Positions 56,464 through 64,000 of a stretch of 64,000 nt of DNA are shown piece after piece (position 1 is the stretch's first letter; the number at the start of each line of letters is the position of its first letter). The position numbers were made by a program, and so were the translations under genes. Origin of the DNA: an uncultured Lentibacter sp. (GTDB taxonomy: Bacteria; Pseudomonadota; Alphaproteobacteria; Rhodobacterales; Rhodobacteraceae); the NCBI GenBank assembly GCA_947497495.1, contig CANMGT010000003.1, forward strand, positions 310,001 to 374,000. Direction: 5' to 3'. The notes beneath the pieces are model-generated. The model ran no database searches, had not been told where the DNA came from, and was given only the letters and a program-made list of their open reading frames with translations.

Positions 56464-57993
56464 CTACATGCGGTCTTCAAAGCTTTTGGCGATGAAGCTT
56501 GGCATGTCGTCGCCCAAGCCAACAGTGCGGTTGTTGTTGCCGCCCTTGTTTTGGTCGCTTGAGCGGCCTGATTTGCTTTGATCAGATGAGCGGCCACCGC
56601 GCGAGCGGCTGCGTGACGACGTCTTGCGCGGTTCGTCTTGAGGCTTTGCTTCCGTCTGCGTTTCAGCAGTCGGTGCTTTATGCTCAACCGCCTCAGCCTC
56701 AGACTCGGCCTCAGGCTTTGACGCTGGCTCTTCTGTCGCTGCGGCTTCCGCCTTTGGCGCTTTGTCGCCACGAGGCTTGCGCGTGCGCTTTGGCTTTTCC
56801 TCACGCGCGGGTTCATCACTTAATGAAGCTTCAGTCGCTGGTTTTTCAGCCGCTTCGCCAACCCGCGGGATTTCGTGCTTCACGAGGCGTTCAATGTCGG
56901 CGAGGTTGCGCTCGTCGCGCGGCACGCAGATCATGATCGTGGTGCCTTCTTTGCCCGCGCGGCCTGTCCGGCCGATGCGGTGAACGTAGTCTTCGGCATG
57001 GCTTGGAACGTCGTAGTTGAACACATGCGATACATCAGGGATGTCGAGCCCGCGCGCAGCGACGTCGGAGGCCACAAGAAAGCGCAGGCTACCATCGCGG
57101 AACTCGGCGAGGGTGCGCATGCGCTGCGATTGGTCAAGATCACCATGGATAGCAGCGGCATCAAGTCCGTATTTCTTCATCGACTTGGCGACGATATCAA
57201 CGTCAGACTTTCGGTTGCAAAAAATGATCGCGTTTTTGCACTTCTCGCCTTCGCTTTCGATCAGCGAGCGCAAAAGCTTGCGCTTTTCGGTTGCTTCACG
57301 GTCTTTGCGCGAGCCTTTGAACATCACCACAGACTGGGTGATCGTCTCGGATGTCGTCGCCTGGCGCGCAACTTCAATGCGGGCGGGGTTGGACAGGAAT
57401 GTGTTGGTGATCCGTTCAATTTCAGGTGCCATTGTCGCCGAGAAGAACAGGGTTTGGCGCGTGAATGGCGTCAAGCTGAAGATCCGCTCGATGTCGGGGA
57501 TAAAGCCCATGTCGAGCATCCTGTCGGCCTCATCAACAACCATGATCTGAACGCCGGTCAGCAACAGGCCACCGCGCTCGAAATGGTCAAGGAGGCGTCC
57601 CGGGGTGGCAATAAGAACATCAGCGCCACGGTTGATCACGGCCTCTTGTTCTTTGAAGCTGACGCCACCGATGAGCAGCGCTTTGGTGAGTTTTACGTGT
57701 TTGGCATAGGTGTCGAAATTCTCGGCAACCTGCGCGGCCAACTCGCGTGTCGGGCAGAGCACCAGAGAGCGCGGCATGCGGGCACGCGCCCGTCCGCGGG
57801 CCAGCATCGAGATCATCGGTAGCGTGAATGAAGCTGTCTTGCCTGTGCCTGTCTGAGCAATGCCCAAGACGTCACGACCTTCAAGTGCTGGGGGAATCGC
57901 CCCAGCCTGAATAGGCGTGGGTGTTTCGTAGCCAGTTTCGGCCACGGCTTTGAGAACCTTAGGGCCAAGATTCAAATCTGAAAATTTTGTCAT
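56464..57993 (-). CDS. DEAD-box RNA helicase (RhlE-like)
   Basis: This 509-aa ATP-dependent RNA helicase shows the Q motif (TPIQAGAIPP), AQTGTGKTASF, TPGRLLDHF, VVDEADRMLDMGF, FFSATM and HRIGRTGRAGK. The core ends near residue 380. A charged, low-complexity tail rich in Lys/Glu/Ala, with Arg/Ser/Gly repeats (SSRSRSRGGRSS), follows and should bind RNA. RhlE-like helicases often act with RNases, and rnj lies next door in convergent orientation. A 207-bp leader separates it from the next minus-strand gene upstream. Confidence 0.93.
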   Translation of the reverse strand: MTKFSDLNLGPKVLKAVAETGYETPTPIQAGAIPPALEGRDVLGIAQTGTGKTASFTLPMISMLARGRARARMPRSLVLCPTRELAAQVAENFDTYAKHVKLTKALLIGGVSFKEQEAVINRGADVLIATPGRLLDHFERGGLLLTGVQIMVVDEADRMLDMGFIPDIERIFSLTPFTRQTLFFSATMAPEIERITNTFLSNPARIEVARQATTSETITQSVVMFKGSRKDREATEKRKLLRSLIESEGEKCKNAIIFCNRKSDVDIVAKSMKKYGLDAAAIHGDLDQSQRMRTLAEFRDGSLRFLVASDVAARGLDIPDVSHVFNYDVPSHAEDYVHRIGRTGRAGKEGTTIMICVPRDERNLADIERLVKHEIPRVGEAAEKPATEASLSDEPAREEKPKRTRKPRGDKAPKAEAAATEEPASKPEAESEAEAVEHKAPTAETQTEAKPQDEPRKTSSRSRSRGGRSSDQSKSGRSSDQNKGGNNNRTVGLGDDMPSFIAKSFEDRM

Positions 57994-58088
57994 GTTTATC
58001 CGTGTTTTACGGACAATTCATGCCCGTAGCGTCTGGTTTGGGTTCGGCCCGTCTGGCCCGGCTTTTTGCCTGTGCAACCCATGGGCGG

Positions 58089-58118
58089 TGTTTACATCAA
58101 AAGACCAAGCAGGGTCAA
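58089..58118 (-). promoter_or_regulatory. Candidate promoter of the DEAD-box helicase gene
   Basis: On the minus strand, TTGACC (58118-58113) and TAAACA (58094-58089) are 18 bp apart, about 95 bp upstream of the start. This would leave a long 5' UTR, which is common for cold-inducible RNA helicases. The small TCCGT/ACGGA hairpin near 58000 falls within that leader. Confidence 0.35.
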
Positions 58119-58200
58119 TCAACTGGGTTTTTTCATGCGAATTTGCTCGCTTACGTGGTATTCTTGTTGTGTACTTCGCAACAATCCCCGTGCATTCGCG

Positions 58201-59163
58201 CTATTCTCCTAGAGTGGGGAAATGTTTCCGGCACTTTGCGGCCAGGTCAAGGTTGAGGCTGTAAAGCAGCCCGAAGTCGTCAAGCTGCGCGCGCAACTCT
58301 GGTGTGGCGGTGCATACCTCGGTGTAAAAGGCGCGTAGCCCGTCTTCCCCTTCAGTTTGCTCAAGGTAGGTTAACAACTCATGCAGGCTCAGTCCGCCCT
58401 GCTCGCGCGGGCGGTTGGGCTTCAGTTCGGCGCGGTACGCCCCTTTGGAAAGACGATAGCGATAGGCGGCCATCCAAGCGTCAAAACTATGCGCATGCAT
58501 ATGGCAAAGCTTGGTTCCCAGCAGTTCAACCTGTCCGGGGTTTTCGTCGTCGCCGACGTAAAAGTTGTGAATCTTGAACGTCGCGTTTTTATGGCCCGTC
58601 CGCGCGAACACCTTTCCAGCCACATGGCTTAAAAAACCGCCATTCAACTGGGTTCCAAATGTTGGAAAAATGGCCTGCGTTTCTGCGAGCCTTTGCTTGC
58701 GATCATTTGTCATCGCCTTGAAATATGTGGTGTTCCCGGCGGTATTCTCTGCTGTGTTTTGGCTGTCCGCGGCGAGGGCTTCTATGGGGCGCACGCGGGC
58801 CGCCTGGCAGGCCTCGGGCAAGGCTTCGAGCTGCTCGCTGATGGACGTCTCTGGCCAGAGAAATTCATCAACATCGATATGGGCGAGCCAGTCGACGTCG
58901 CCTGCTTTGCGGCGGTAGGCGTGGCGTGCGTTGGCGGATTGGCGCGCCTGGTGTTTTTCAGGGCGGTTGGCGCTGCGCCAATGTGCGCCCGTGGTGCGGA
59001 GCACGCGGATTTTCGGGTGGGTTTTCAGGAGTTCATATGCGTCTTCGCTGTCGTCGTCGAGGTAGATGTAAAGCCTGTCAGCGCCCAGCTCCAGATGATG
59101 TGCAGCAAACTCGGCAATGCTGCGTGTATCGGCCTTAACGGTGGTGACGATCCCCCATTTCAT
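58201..59163 (-). CDS. Glycosyltransferase family 2-like protein (Glyco_tranf_2_4 type)
   Basis: This 320-aa protein has the GT-A pattern: VTTVKADTRSIAEFAAHHLELGADRLYIYLDDDSED at the N-terminus, then LAHIDVDEFL as the DxD-like site, and a C-terminal HAHSFDAWM segment. It is a distant relative of 4580-5476. It overlaps the upstream unknown gene by 4 bp (ATGA) and so belongs to the prfC-led run. The glycan target is unknown. Confidence 0.78.
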   Translation of the reverse strand: MKWGIVTTVKADTRSIAEFAAHHLELGADRLYIYLDDDSEDAYELLKTHPKIRVLRTTGAHWRSANRPEKHQARQSANARHAYRRKAGDVDWLAHIDVDEFLWPETSISEQLEALPEACQAARVRPIEALAADSQNTAENTAGNTTYFKAMTNDRKQRLAETQAIFPTFGTQLNGGFLSHVAGKVFARTGHKNATFKIHNFYVGDDENPGQVELLGTKLCHMHAHSFDAWMAAYRYRLSKGAYRAELKPNRPREQGGLSLHELLTYLEQTEGEDGLRAFYTEVCTATPELRAQLDDFGLLYSLNLDLAAKCRKHFPTLGE

Positions 59164-59921
59164 GCATCACGCTCCTTCAAGGTTTGCGCCCTTTGGCGAC
59201 GGGCTTTCATCGCGTTCAATCTGCGAAAAACTGTTCCGCTGTCGGCGTTGAGTGCGTTGAGCAAATTTAGTGCGAGTTGGCCTGTCGCAAGGCAGTTTTG
59301 GGCTTGCTCAAACAAAGGGGCCAAAAGGGCAATGTCCAAGCCACCGTTGTTGAGCGAGTATTGGTCCATTTCAAGCGGCATGGCCGCATCGGAACGATGG
59401 CCAAAACGCCACGGGTTCTCAGGGCGTTGGCCAGAAAAAAGTCTTTCGAATTCGTAGAGTTTTATCAGCCCGAACAACATCTTGAAGGATGACCCTAATT
59501 CTCTTTCGAGGCTTGCCTCTCCATGGTCTGCAAAGGTGATCATGGACGAAACCTGCCAGCGCAGGTCAAGCTCTTGAAGCAGGTGTTCGGGCTGCTCGGC
59601 CCAGAGGCGGCGGAACAGCGTCACAGCCTTTTCAGGCGCGTTCTGGCGGCGTAATATTGCGATCAGCTGGGCATTGAGAAAGGCAAGCTCGGAGCGCCCG
59701 ACAAATTCGCCCGCGATCTGGCAGCGTTTTGCTGTCCATTTCGACTTGTGCGCGCGGGCTGTTGTCGCCTCTTCGGTGACCCTCTGGCTCACAAAGCCTT
59801 CAAAGTCCGTGTCAGGCAAGGGAAGGTCATCATCGAGGAATTCGAATGGCTCCCGACGGGTGTTCCACTGCGCGATTAGCTCTTCCGCGCCGCCAGCATA
59901 TGTGAGTGTTCCGTCGCTCAT
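59160..59921 (-). CDS. Hypothetical protein upstream of glycosyltransferase
   Basis: This 253-aa soluble protein is largely helical and has no signal or membrane segment. It has an acidic N-terminal stretch (FEFLDDDLPLPDTDFEGF) and several Leu-rich helices that could form TPR-like pairs. I recognise no family. It lies 27 bp after prfC and overlaps the glycosyltransferase, with which it may cooperate. Confidence 0.65.
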   Translation of the reverse strand: MSDGTLTYAGGAEELIAQWNTRREPFEFLDDDLPLPDTDFEGFVSQRVTEEATTARAHKSKWTAKRCQIAGEFVGRSELAFLNAQLIAILRRQNAPEKAVTLFRRLWAEQPEHLLQELDLRWQVSSMITFADHGEASLERELGSSFKMLFGLIKLYEFERLFSGQRPENPWRFGHRSDAAMPLEMDQYSLNNGGLDIALLAPLFEQAQNCLATGQLALNLLNALNADSGTVFRRLNAMKARRQRAQTLKERDA

Positions 59922-59948
59922 AAACGCATAGTGGCACGTGCCGCTCAG

Positions 59949-61556
59949 CTAGACCATCATTTCCTTGGTCGCGGTGAGTGTAACATCTGGATAGTCGCGC
60001 TCAATACGGTCGATATCCCACTGCAGACGCGTGAGGTAGACAACATCACCATCATTGTCATGCGCAATGTGCTGTTTGTTGCTATTTACAAATTTATCAA
60101 CAGCTTGCGCCTCACCATTAACCCATCTAGCTGACGTGAATTGTGAATTGTCAAACCGCACAGGCAAGCCATATTCAAGCTCGATCCGGCTGGCGAGAAC
60201 TTCAAACTGAAGCGCCCCCACAACCCCGACAATAAAGCCTGACCCTATGGCCGGTTTGAAGACTTTCGCCGCGCCTTCCTCGGCAAATTGCATCAGCGCT
60301 TTTTCGAGGTGTTTGGCTTTCATCGGGTCGCCCGCCCGTACGCCTTGCAAAAGCTCAGGCGCGAAGGAGGGGATGCCCGAAACGCGCAGCATTTCGCCCT
60401 CGGTGAGCGTGTCTCCGATGCGCAGCTGGCCGTGGTTGGGAATGCCGATAATGTCGCCCGCCCAAGCCTCTTCGGCCAGCTCGCGGTCGGAGGCGAGAAA
60501 CAGCACTGGGTTGCTGATCGCCATCGGTTTCTTTGTGCGCACATGTGTCAGTTTCATGCCGCGTTTGAAGTGGCCCGAGGCCATGCGCACAAAGGCGACA
60601 CGGTCGCGGTGCTTTGGGTCCATATTGGCTTGCACTTTAAAGACAAATCCGGAAACCTTTGTTTCTTCAGGAGAAATTTCCCTTGGCGTGGCCTTCTGAA
60701 CCTGCGGTTGCGGGCCGTAGTCGCCGATGCCGTCCATCAGTTCTTTGACGCCAAACGAGTTGATCGCCGAGCCAAACCAGATCGGCGTCATGTGGCCTTC
60801 GAGCACGGATTGCGGATCAAGCTTGGGCAGCAGTTCACGCGCCATTTCGACGTCTTCGAGGAACTTCCCAAGCAGGTGCTCAGGCACATGTTTGGCAAGG
60901 TTGGGGTCATCCAAGCCATTGATTTCAATGGTTTCCGCGACTTTGTTGCGATCCGCGCGATCCATCAACTCAAGTCGGTCATTGATCAGGTCATAACAGC
61001 CCATGAACTCGGCGCCGACACCTATGGGCCAGCTGGCTGGTGTCACGTCGATCGCCAGCATCTCTTGAATTTCATCAATAATTTCAAAGGTATCGCGGCT
61101 CTCGCGGTCCATTTTGTTACAGAAGGTCAGGATCGGCAGATCGCGCAGGCGGCAGACTTCAAACAGCTTCTGCGTCTGGCTTTCAACACCCTTTGCGCCG
61201 TCGATGACCATCACCGCTGCGTCAACCGCTGTGAGCGTTCTGTAGGTGTCTTCCGAGAAGTCAGAGTGGCCCGGCGTGTCAACGAGGTTGAAGCGCAAGC
61301 CTTTGTAATCAAAAGACATTGCCGACGCCGAGACAGAGATGCCACGGTCTTTTTCCATCTGCATAAAGTCAGAGCGGGTGCGCCGTGCTTCGCCCTTGGC
61401 ACGCACCTGACCCGCCATCTGAATAGCGCCACCATAAAGGAGGAACTTTTCCGTCAGCGTCGTTTTACCAGCGTCGGGGTGCGAGATGATCGCAAACGTC
61501 CGACGGCGGGCAATTTCAGGGGGCAGTTCTGGGCGGTTTGAGGCGGTATCAAGCAT
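59949..61556 (-). CDS. prfC: Peptide chain release factor 3 (RF3)
   Basis: RF3 is the GTPase that recycles RF1/RF2 from the ribosome after termination. The 535-aa protein has the P-loop SHPDAGKTTLTEK, switch region RGISVSASA, DTPGHSDFSEDTYR and NKMDRESRD, then RF3-specific domains. The ATG at 61556 gives MLDTASNRPELPPE, a normal RF3 start; the TTG at 61592 is in the promoter -35. There is no SD site, and the predicted transcription start lies almost at the ATG. Two downstream genes appear co-transcribed. Confidence 0.95.
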   Translation of the reverse strand: MLDTASNRPELPPEIARRRTFAIISHPDAGKTTLTEKFLLYGGAIQMAGQVRAKGEARRTRSDFMQMEKDRGISVSASAMSFDYKGLRFNLVDTPGHSDFSEDTYRTLTAVDAAVMVIDGAKGVESQTQKLFEVCRLRDLPILTFCNKMDRESRDTFEIIDEIQEMLAIDVTPASWPIGVGAEFMGCYDLINDRLELMDRADRNKVAETIEINGLDDPNLAKHVPEHLLGKFLEDVEMARELLPKLDPQSVLEGHMTPIWFGSAINSFGVKELMDGIGDYGPQPQVQKATPREISPEETKVSGFVFKVQANMDPKHRDRVAFVRMASGHFKRGMKLTHVRTKKPMAISNPVLFLASDRELAEEAWAGDIIGIPNHGQLRIGDTLTEGEMLRVSGIPSFAPELLQGVRAGDPMKAKHLEKALMQFAEEGAAKVFKPAIGSGFIVGVVGALQFEVLASRIELEYGLPVRFDNSQFTSARWVNGEAQAVDKFVNSNKQHIAHDNDGDVVYLTRLQWDIDRIERDYPDVTLTATKEMMV

Positions 61557-61563
61557 AAGCGCG

Positions 61564-61592
61564 CGTATAGGTAAGGTTTGCGGGTTTGGCAA
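61564..61592 (-). promoter_or_regulatory. Predicted prfC promoter
   Basis: On the minus strand, TTGCCA (61592-61587) and TATACG (61569-61564) are exactly 17 bp apart. Transcription would start about 6-7 bp further, at or next to the ATG at 61556, giving a leaderless or nearly leaderless mRNA. This fits the lack of a ribosome-binding site. The phased TGCA element begins 10 bp upstream of the -35. Confidence 0.5.
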
Positions 61593-61601
61593 GAAAACAC
61601 G

Positions 61602-61666
61602 GTGCCTACAGTATGCAGCTACATATGCAGCTATCCGTGCAGAACGCGTGCATACGTTTTTGCGCT
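61602..61666 (+). repeat. Phased TGCA element, copy 2 (upstream of prfC promoter)
   Basis: This 65-bp element is nearly identical to 5503-5568. TGCA cores lie at 61614, 61626, 61638 and 61649 (12, 12 and 11 bp steps), with outer GTATGCA (61611-61617) and TGCATAC (61649-61655) inverted repeats and a following T-run. Relative to prfC it occupies the region just upstream of the -35, where activators bind. Confidence 0.75.
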
Positions 61667-61938
61667 GAAACGGCGTTAAGGATGCTTAACAATGTGTGAA
61701 GCTTTTGGCACCGTGTTTTTTCAGGCCGTTTCAAACAAACTTGGTAAACCATGCTCAAGAGGTGGTCGGCAAACCCGATCCGAGCACGAAGCATCTTTGA
61801 AACAGAGTCACTGTCAGAGCGGATATATATGGCTGGAATGCGGGACAAAGCCGCCTTTTGCGGGTGCAGCGAGTGCTGATGCAGCATTTCCTCGCATGTG
61901 CAGCGTCGCTCATTTGGCAGTGCAGCACATTTCACCGA
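61667..61938. other. Non-coding region between the repeat element and MITE-like element
   Basis: This 272-bp stretch has no convincing gene. The only long minus-strand frame across it (61606-62094) runs through both repeats, has biased composition and no ribosome-binding site, so I regard it as chance. Base composition is more AT-rich than the flanking genes. Together with the elements on either side it makes the longest gap in the window. Confidence 0.5.
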
Positions 61939-62058
61939 AGCGGTCGTTCGGATACGTCGATATTGGCGGGTCTCGGACCGACCGTTCGCTGCGGTCGGTG
62001 CCGATAGTCTAAACGCGGGACCAAGCGGTCGATTATCCTTTGCGAACGAAGGTCTGCT
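61939..62058. mobile_element. MITE-like element A
   Basis: AGCGGTCGTTCG (61939-61950) and CGAAGGTCTGCT (62047-62058) are imperfect terminal inverted repeats of a 120-bp element. Its right end matches the right end of element B (63099-63110) in 11 of 12 positions, and its left end matches B's left end in 10 of 12. Both contain CCGTTCGCTGC inside. It has no coding capacity, so any mobility would depend on a transposase supplied elsewhere. Confidence 0.5.
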
Positions 62059-62225
62059 ATGGAATTGAAAGTAAATTCGATTGGAGATGCGCATTGCATG
62101 ATCACTACGAAGAAGGTTCGCAGATCCTTAAGTCGCTAAAATATGACCTAAATCATTGGAAAAAGTCAACAGAGGCGCCATCCAAGATGATAGTGGATGC
62201 AATCGATGACAAAATAATGGCGTGA
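62059..62225 (+). pseudogene. Remnant of an unidentified gene upstream of the NERD gene
   Basis: The open frame ending at 62225 encodes about 55 residues with natural protein character (WRCALHDHYEEGSQ, LKSLKYDLNHWKK, VDAIDDKIMA) but no ATG start. It begins right where MITE-like element A ends. The first ATG at 62059 is in another frame and stops after 26 codons. It looks like the 3' end of a disrupted gene 6 bp upstream of the NERD gene. An intact small gene with a TTG start at 62040 cannot be excluded. Confidence 0.4.
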
Positions 62226-62231
62226 GTTCTA

Positions 62232-63011
62232 ATGCTAAGGTTCCTTGTAAAGTCCGCAATCCGGGCGGTCGCAGCTAGTTACAACACACCTGAAAGAAGG
62301 GGCGCTAGAGGTGAACGGTTGGTTCACAATGTGCTCACATCTGTTCTGAACGAACAAGAGTATCGGGTTTTGACGGATGTTATCTTGCCAGTCGCCGGTG
62401 GCACAACTCAGATTGACCATCTTGTGCTATCTCGCTTTGGGATATTTGTGATCGAAACCAAGAATATGTCCGGCTGGATTTTTGGTGGTGCCAACCAACA
62501 GAAATGGACGCAGGTGCAAAAGCGCAGCAAACGTAGATTTCAAAATCCACTTCGACAGAACTATGCACACGTAAAGGCCGTGCAGGACATTCTGCAAGTC
62601 GATCAAGAAGCTCTACACAATCTTATTGTGTTTACGGGGACAGCCGAACCAAAGACGGCAATGCCGGATAGCGTTGCTTGGGGTTTGAAAGATCTTGGCA
62701 GACTTATCGCGCTTCAAAGGAAGCAGATACTAACTGATGTGCAGGTTAACGCCTACGTAAAAAAACTGCGCGATCAGGCTCTAGATAACACGAAGGCAAC
62801 GCGCAATGAGCACTTGCAAAATTTGGAAAAGAAGGCGGCAGCCAAGAAGCAGACCCCAGCCAAAGAAACCGCTGTCAACTTGGATCAAATAGCATGCCCG
62901 AAGTGTGGCAAAGAGATGGTTAAGCGAACTAACCGTAAGACAGGTGATGCTTTCTGGGGCTGTGCGAGTTTTCCTAAGTGCAGAGGTACTCGAAAAGCTG
63001 CTAATCGTTGA
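62232..63011 (+). CDS. NERD domain protein with topoisomerase-type zinc finger
   Basis: This 259-aa protein has a nuclease-related domain (NERD, PD-(D/E)XK fold) at residues 20-140 with the expected D62 in TTQIDHLVL, then E75 and K77 in FVIETKN. A helical, Lys-rich linker (180-212) leads to a four-Cys zinc finger (C222, C225, C244, C250) like those at the ends of topoisomerase I. It probably binds DNA and may cut it. It is clearly AT-richer than its neighbours and bracketed by MITE-like elements, so it is probably a foreign defence-type or mobility-related gene. Confidence 0.85.
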   Translation: MLRFLVKSAIRAVAASYNTPERRGARGERLVHNVLTSVLNEQEYRVLTDVILPVAGGTTQIDHLVLSRFGIFVIETKNMSGWIFGGANQQKWTQVQKRSKRRFQNPLRQNYAHVKAVQDILQVDQEALHNLIVFTGTAEPKTAMPDSVAWGLKDLGRLIALQRKQILTDVQVNAYVKKLRDQALDNTKATRNEHLQNLEKKAAAKKQTPAKETAVNLDQIACPKCGKEMVKRTNRKTGDAFWGCASFPKCRGTRKAANR

Positions 63012-63029
63012 CGGCCTGTCCAGTCGCAT

Positions 63030-63110
63030 AGCGGACATTCGTGCAACACGCAGCATCGGCAGCTTAGGGCTCAGACCCGCCGTTCGCTGCTTGACGCTCG
63101 AAGGTCCGCT
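63030..63110. mobile_element. MITE-like element B
   Basis: AGCGGACATTCG (63030-63041) and CGAAGGTCCGCT (63099-63110) are terminal inverted repeats with 11 of 12 positions paired, bounding an 81-bp element. The interior contains CCGTTCGCTGC, shared with element A. It lies between the NERD gene and the convergent Hint-domain gene. Similar palindromic debris is common between Rhodobacteraceae genes. Confidence 0.55.
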
Positions 63111-63125
63111 TTGAGGCGCGCAATA

Positions 63126-64000
63126 CTAGCCGCCCTTGCTGGCGCGCAGTAGTAGTTCGGCGGCGTCAGGGCGGTTGAGCAGGCGTTTGCCAACTTCAAA
63201 CTCTCCCTGTGCGCGCTGTTTGTGACCGGCCAGCGTGCCGCCAAGGGTTTCGGCGACGTTTGCGGGCAGGGCAGAGCGTGTGCGCGGATCAATCAGCAGG
63301 GTTTCGGCCGCGATGCCTTCCGCAAAGACGATCTGGTGAGACTCAAACAGGATCTGGAAGTAGTCAACAAAGCCGCCTTCCTGCACGAACACCGTTTCGC
63401 CATTCACCAGATGCGAGGCTTTGAGCAGCACTTCGGCGCGGCCCGCCCCGAGCCTGTCGGAGCGCTGGTAGATAAACAGGCGGTGGTCGGGCGAAACGAG
63501 CAAGTCGTTTTCGTTGTGCAGCGTGCCTTTGGTGATCATCACCGGAGCGAAGTCGCCCATGGCGCGCACAGTGTGGTGTCCGATCCAGCGCACAGGCTGC
63601 GGGCCGTCGTCACGCGTGAGGATTTTTTCGCCGATGCGCAGGGTTTCGACAGCGCGCTGCTCGCCTGTTGCCATTGTCAGCTTGGTGCCGCGGGTGAATG
63701 ACACGCAGGCGACCTGTGCAAAGCGCAGCGGCGCGTTTTCAGTGTCGATGCCAACGAGACGGTAGTCTTGTTTGGGCATGAGCGGGGCCAGCGGCATCGC
63801 ATAGATGCGCGCAACATGGCCTTCGGCGTCAACCTCGACCAGCACAAGGCACTCGACGGCCTGACTTTGCATGTCCATCAGCGTGATACAGCTGTCGAGC
63901 ACGACAGTCGCGCCTGCTGTGCCAACTTCGGTGTCCTGCGCCACGCGGAAGTGCCCGTTTTCAAGCGCATGCAAGCCAAGTTTGAGCGGGGCAGCCGCAG
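63126..64000 (-). CDS. Hint-domain protein, 5' end outside window
   Basis: This is at least 291 aa of a Hint (hedgehog/intein) domain protein; the frame is open at the window edge. The domain runs from SFTRGTKLTMATGEQRAV through ILTRDDGPQPVRWIGHH and VSPDHRLFIYQ. In most members a Cys directly precedes FTPGT; here it is Ser, with a Cys two residues earlier (ACVSFTRGT), so self-cleavage may be altered. Such Hint_2 proteins are frequent in Rhodobacteraceae, often linked to secreted proteins. Function unknown. Confidence 0.82.
   Translation of the reverse strand, partial: AAAPLKLGLHALENGHFRVAQDTEVGTAGATVVLDSCITLMDMQSQAVECLVLVEVDAEGHVARIYAMPLAPLMPKQDYRLVGIDTENAPLRFAQVACVSFTRGTKLTMATGEQRAVETLRIGEKILTRDDGPQPVRWIGHHTVRAMGDFAPVMITKGTLHNENDLLVSPDHRLFIYQRSDRLGAGRAEVLLKASHLVNGETVFVQEGGFVDYFQILFESHQIVFAEGIAAETLLIDPRTRSALPANVAETLGGTLAGHKQRAQGEFEVGKRLLNRPDAAELLLRASKGG

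Noticed and set aside
57950..58264. Plus-strand frame across the helicase 5' leader
   Set aside because: It overlaps the start of the helicase and the end of the glycosyltransferase gene antisense, with no start signal or family.
61606..62094. 162-codon minus-strand frame in the large gap upstream of prfC
   Set aside because: It crosses both the phased TGCA element and the MITE-like element, lacks a ribosome-binding site and has no protein-like domains.

Overview
The window is chromosomal DNA from a high-GC alphaproteobacterium, most likely a marine member of the Rhodobacteraceae (Roseobacter group). This rests on protein character: a complex I operon laced with small Rhodobacteraceae-type genes, NuoE carrying a lysine/alanine-rich tail with a helix-hairpin-helix (H3TH) domain, a leucine-degradation operon, and a Hint-domain protein. 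Nearly all genes are packed into translationally coupled runs with ATGA, GTGA or TGATG stop/start overlaps. I see no rRNA, tRNA, CRISPR array, prophage or intact insertion sequence.

Layout. 1-5.5 kb: the end of an FAD oxidoreductase, two tandem M20 amidohydrolases, a capsule-type polysaccharide protein and a GT92-like glycosyltransferase. 5.6-9.5 kb: waaA and moaA on the minus strand, then a lipoprotein and a ZntB-like transporter on the plus strand. 9.6-12.3 kb: an NMT1/SsuABC-type ABC importer. 12.3-14.3 kb: a compact minus-strand operon of a 107-aa protein, a radical SAM/SPASM-like enzyme and a 2OG-Fe(II) oxygenase-like protein, the best candidate for an undescribed peptide-modifying system. 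14.5-18.9 kb: glmU-glmS-FMN protein-AlkD. 19-22.4 kb: gph, an MmgE/PrpD protein and a DegT aminotransferase.

22.5-33.4 kb is a leucine/isovalerate catabolic operon: ivd, an acyl-CoA ligase, MCC beta and alpha subunits, methylglutaconyl-CoA hydratase and HMG-CoA lyase. Unexpected genes sit inside it: an anchored SNase-like nuclease, an ASCH protein, two glutathione transferases and a secreted Cys-rich protein. A sigma-70-like promoter overlapped by a perfect palindrome precedes it. 33.5-53.2 kb is the complete 14-subunit complex I operon (nuoA-N) with at least nine extra small genes between subunits. birA, coaX, rnj (RNase J) and a convergent RhlE-like DEAD-box helicase follow; birA could supply biotinylation for the MCC alpha subunit.

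58-64 kb holds a glycosyltransferase, an unknown protein and prfC (release factor 3) on the minus strand. Then comes an AT-richer island with a NERD-domain protein and a gene remnant between two MITE-like elements, and finally a Hint-domain protein cut by the window edge.

A 65-66 bp element with four TGCA cores spaced 12, 12 and 11 bp occurs twice, 56 kb apart. One copy lies directly upstream of the predicted prfC promoter.
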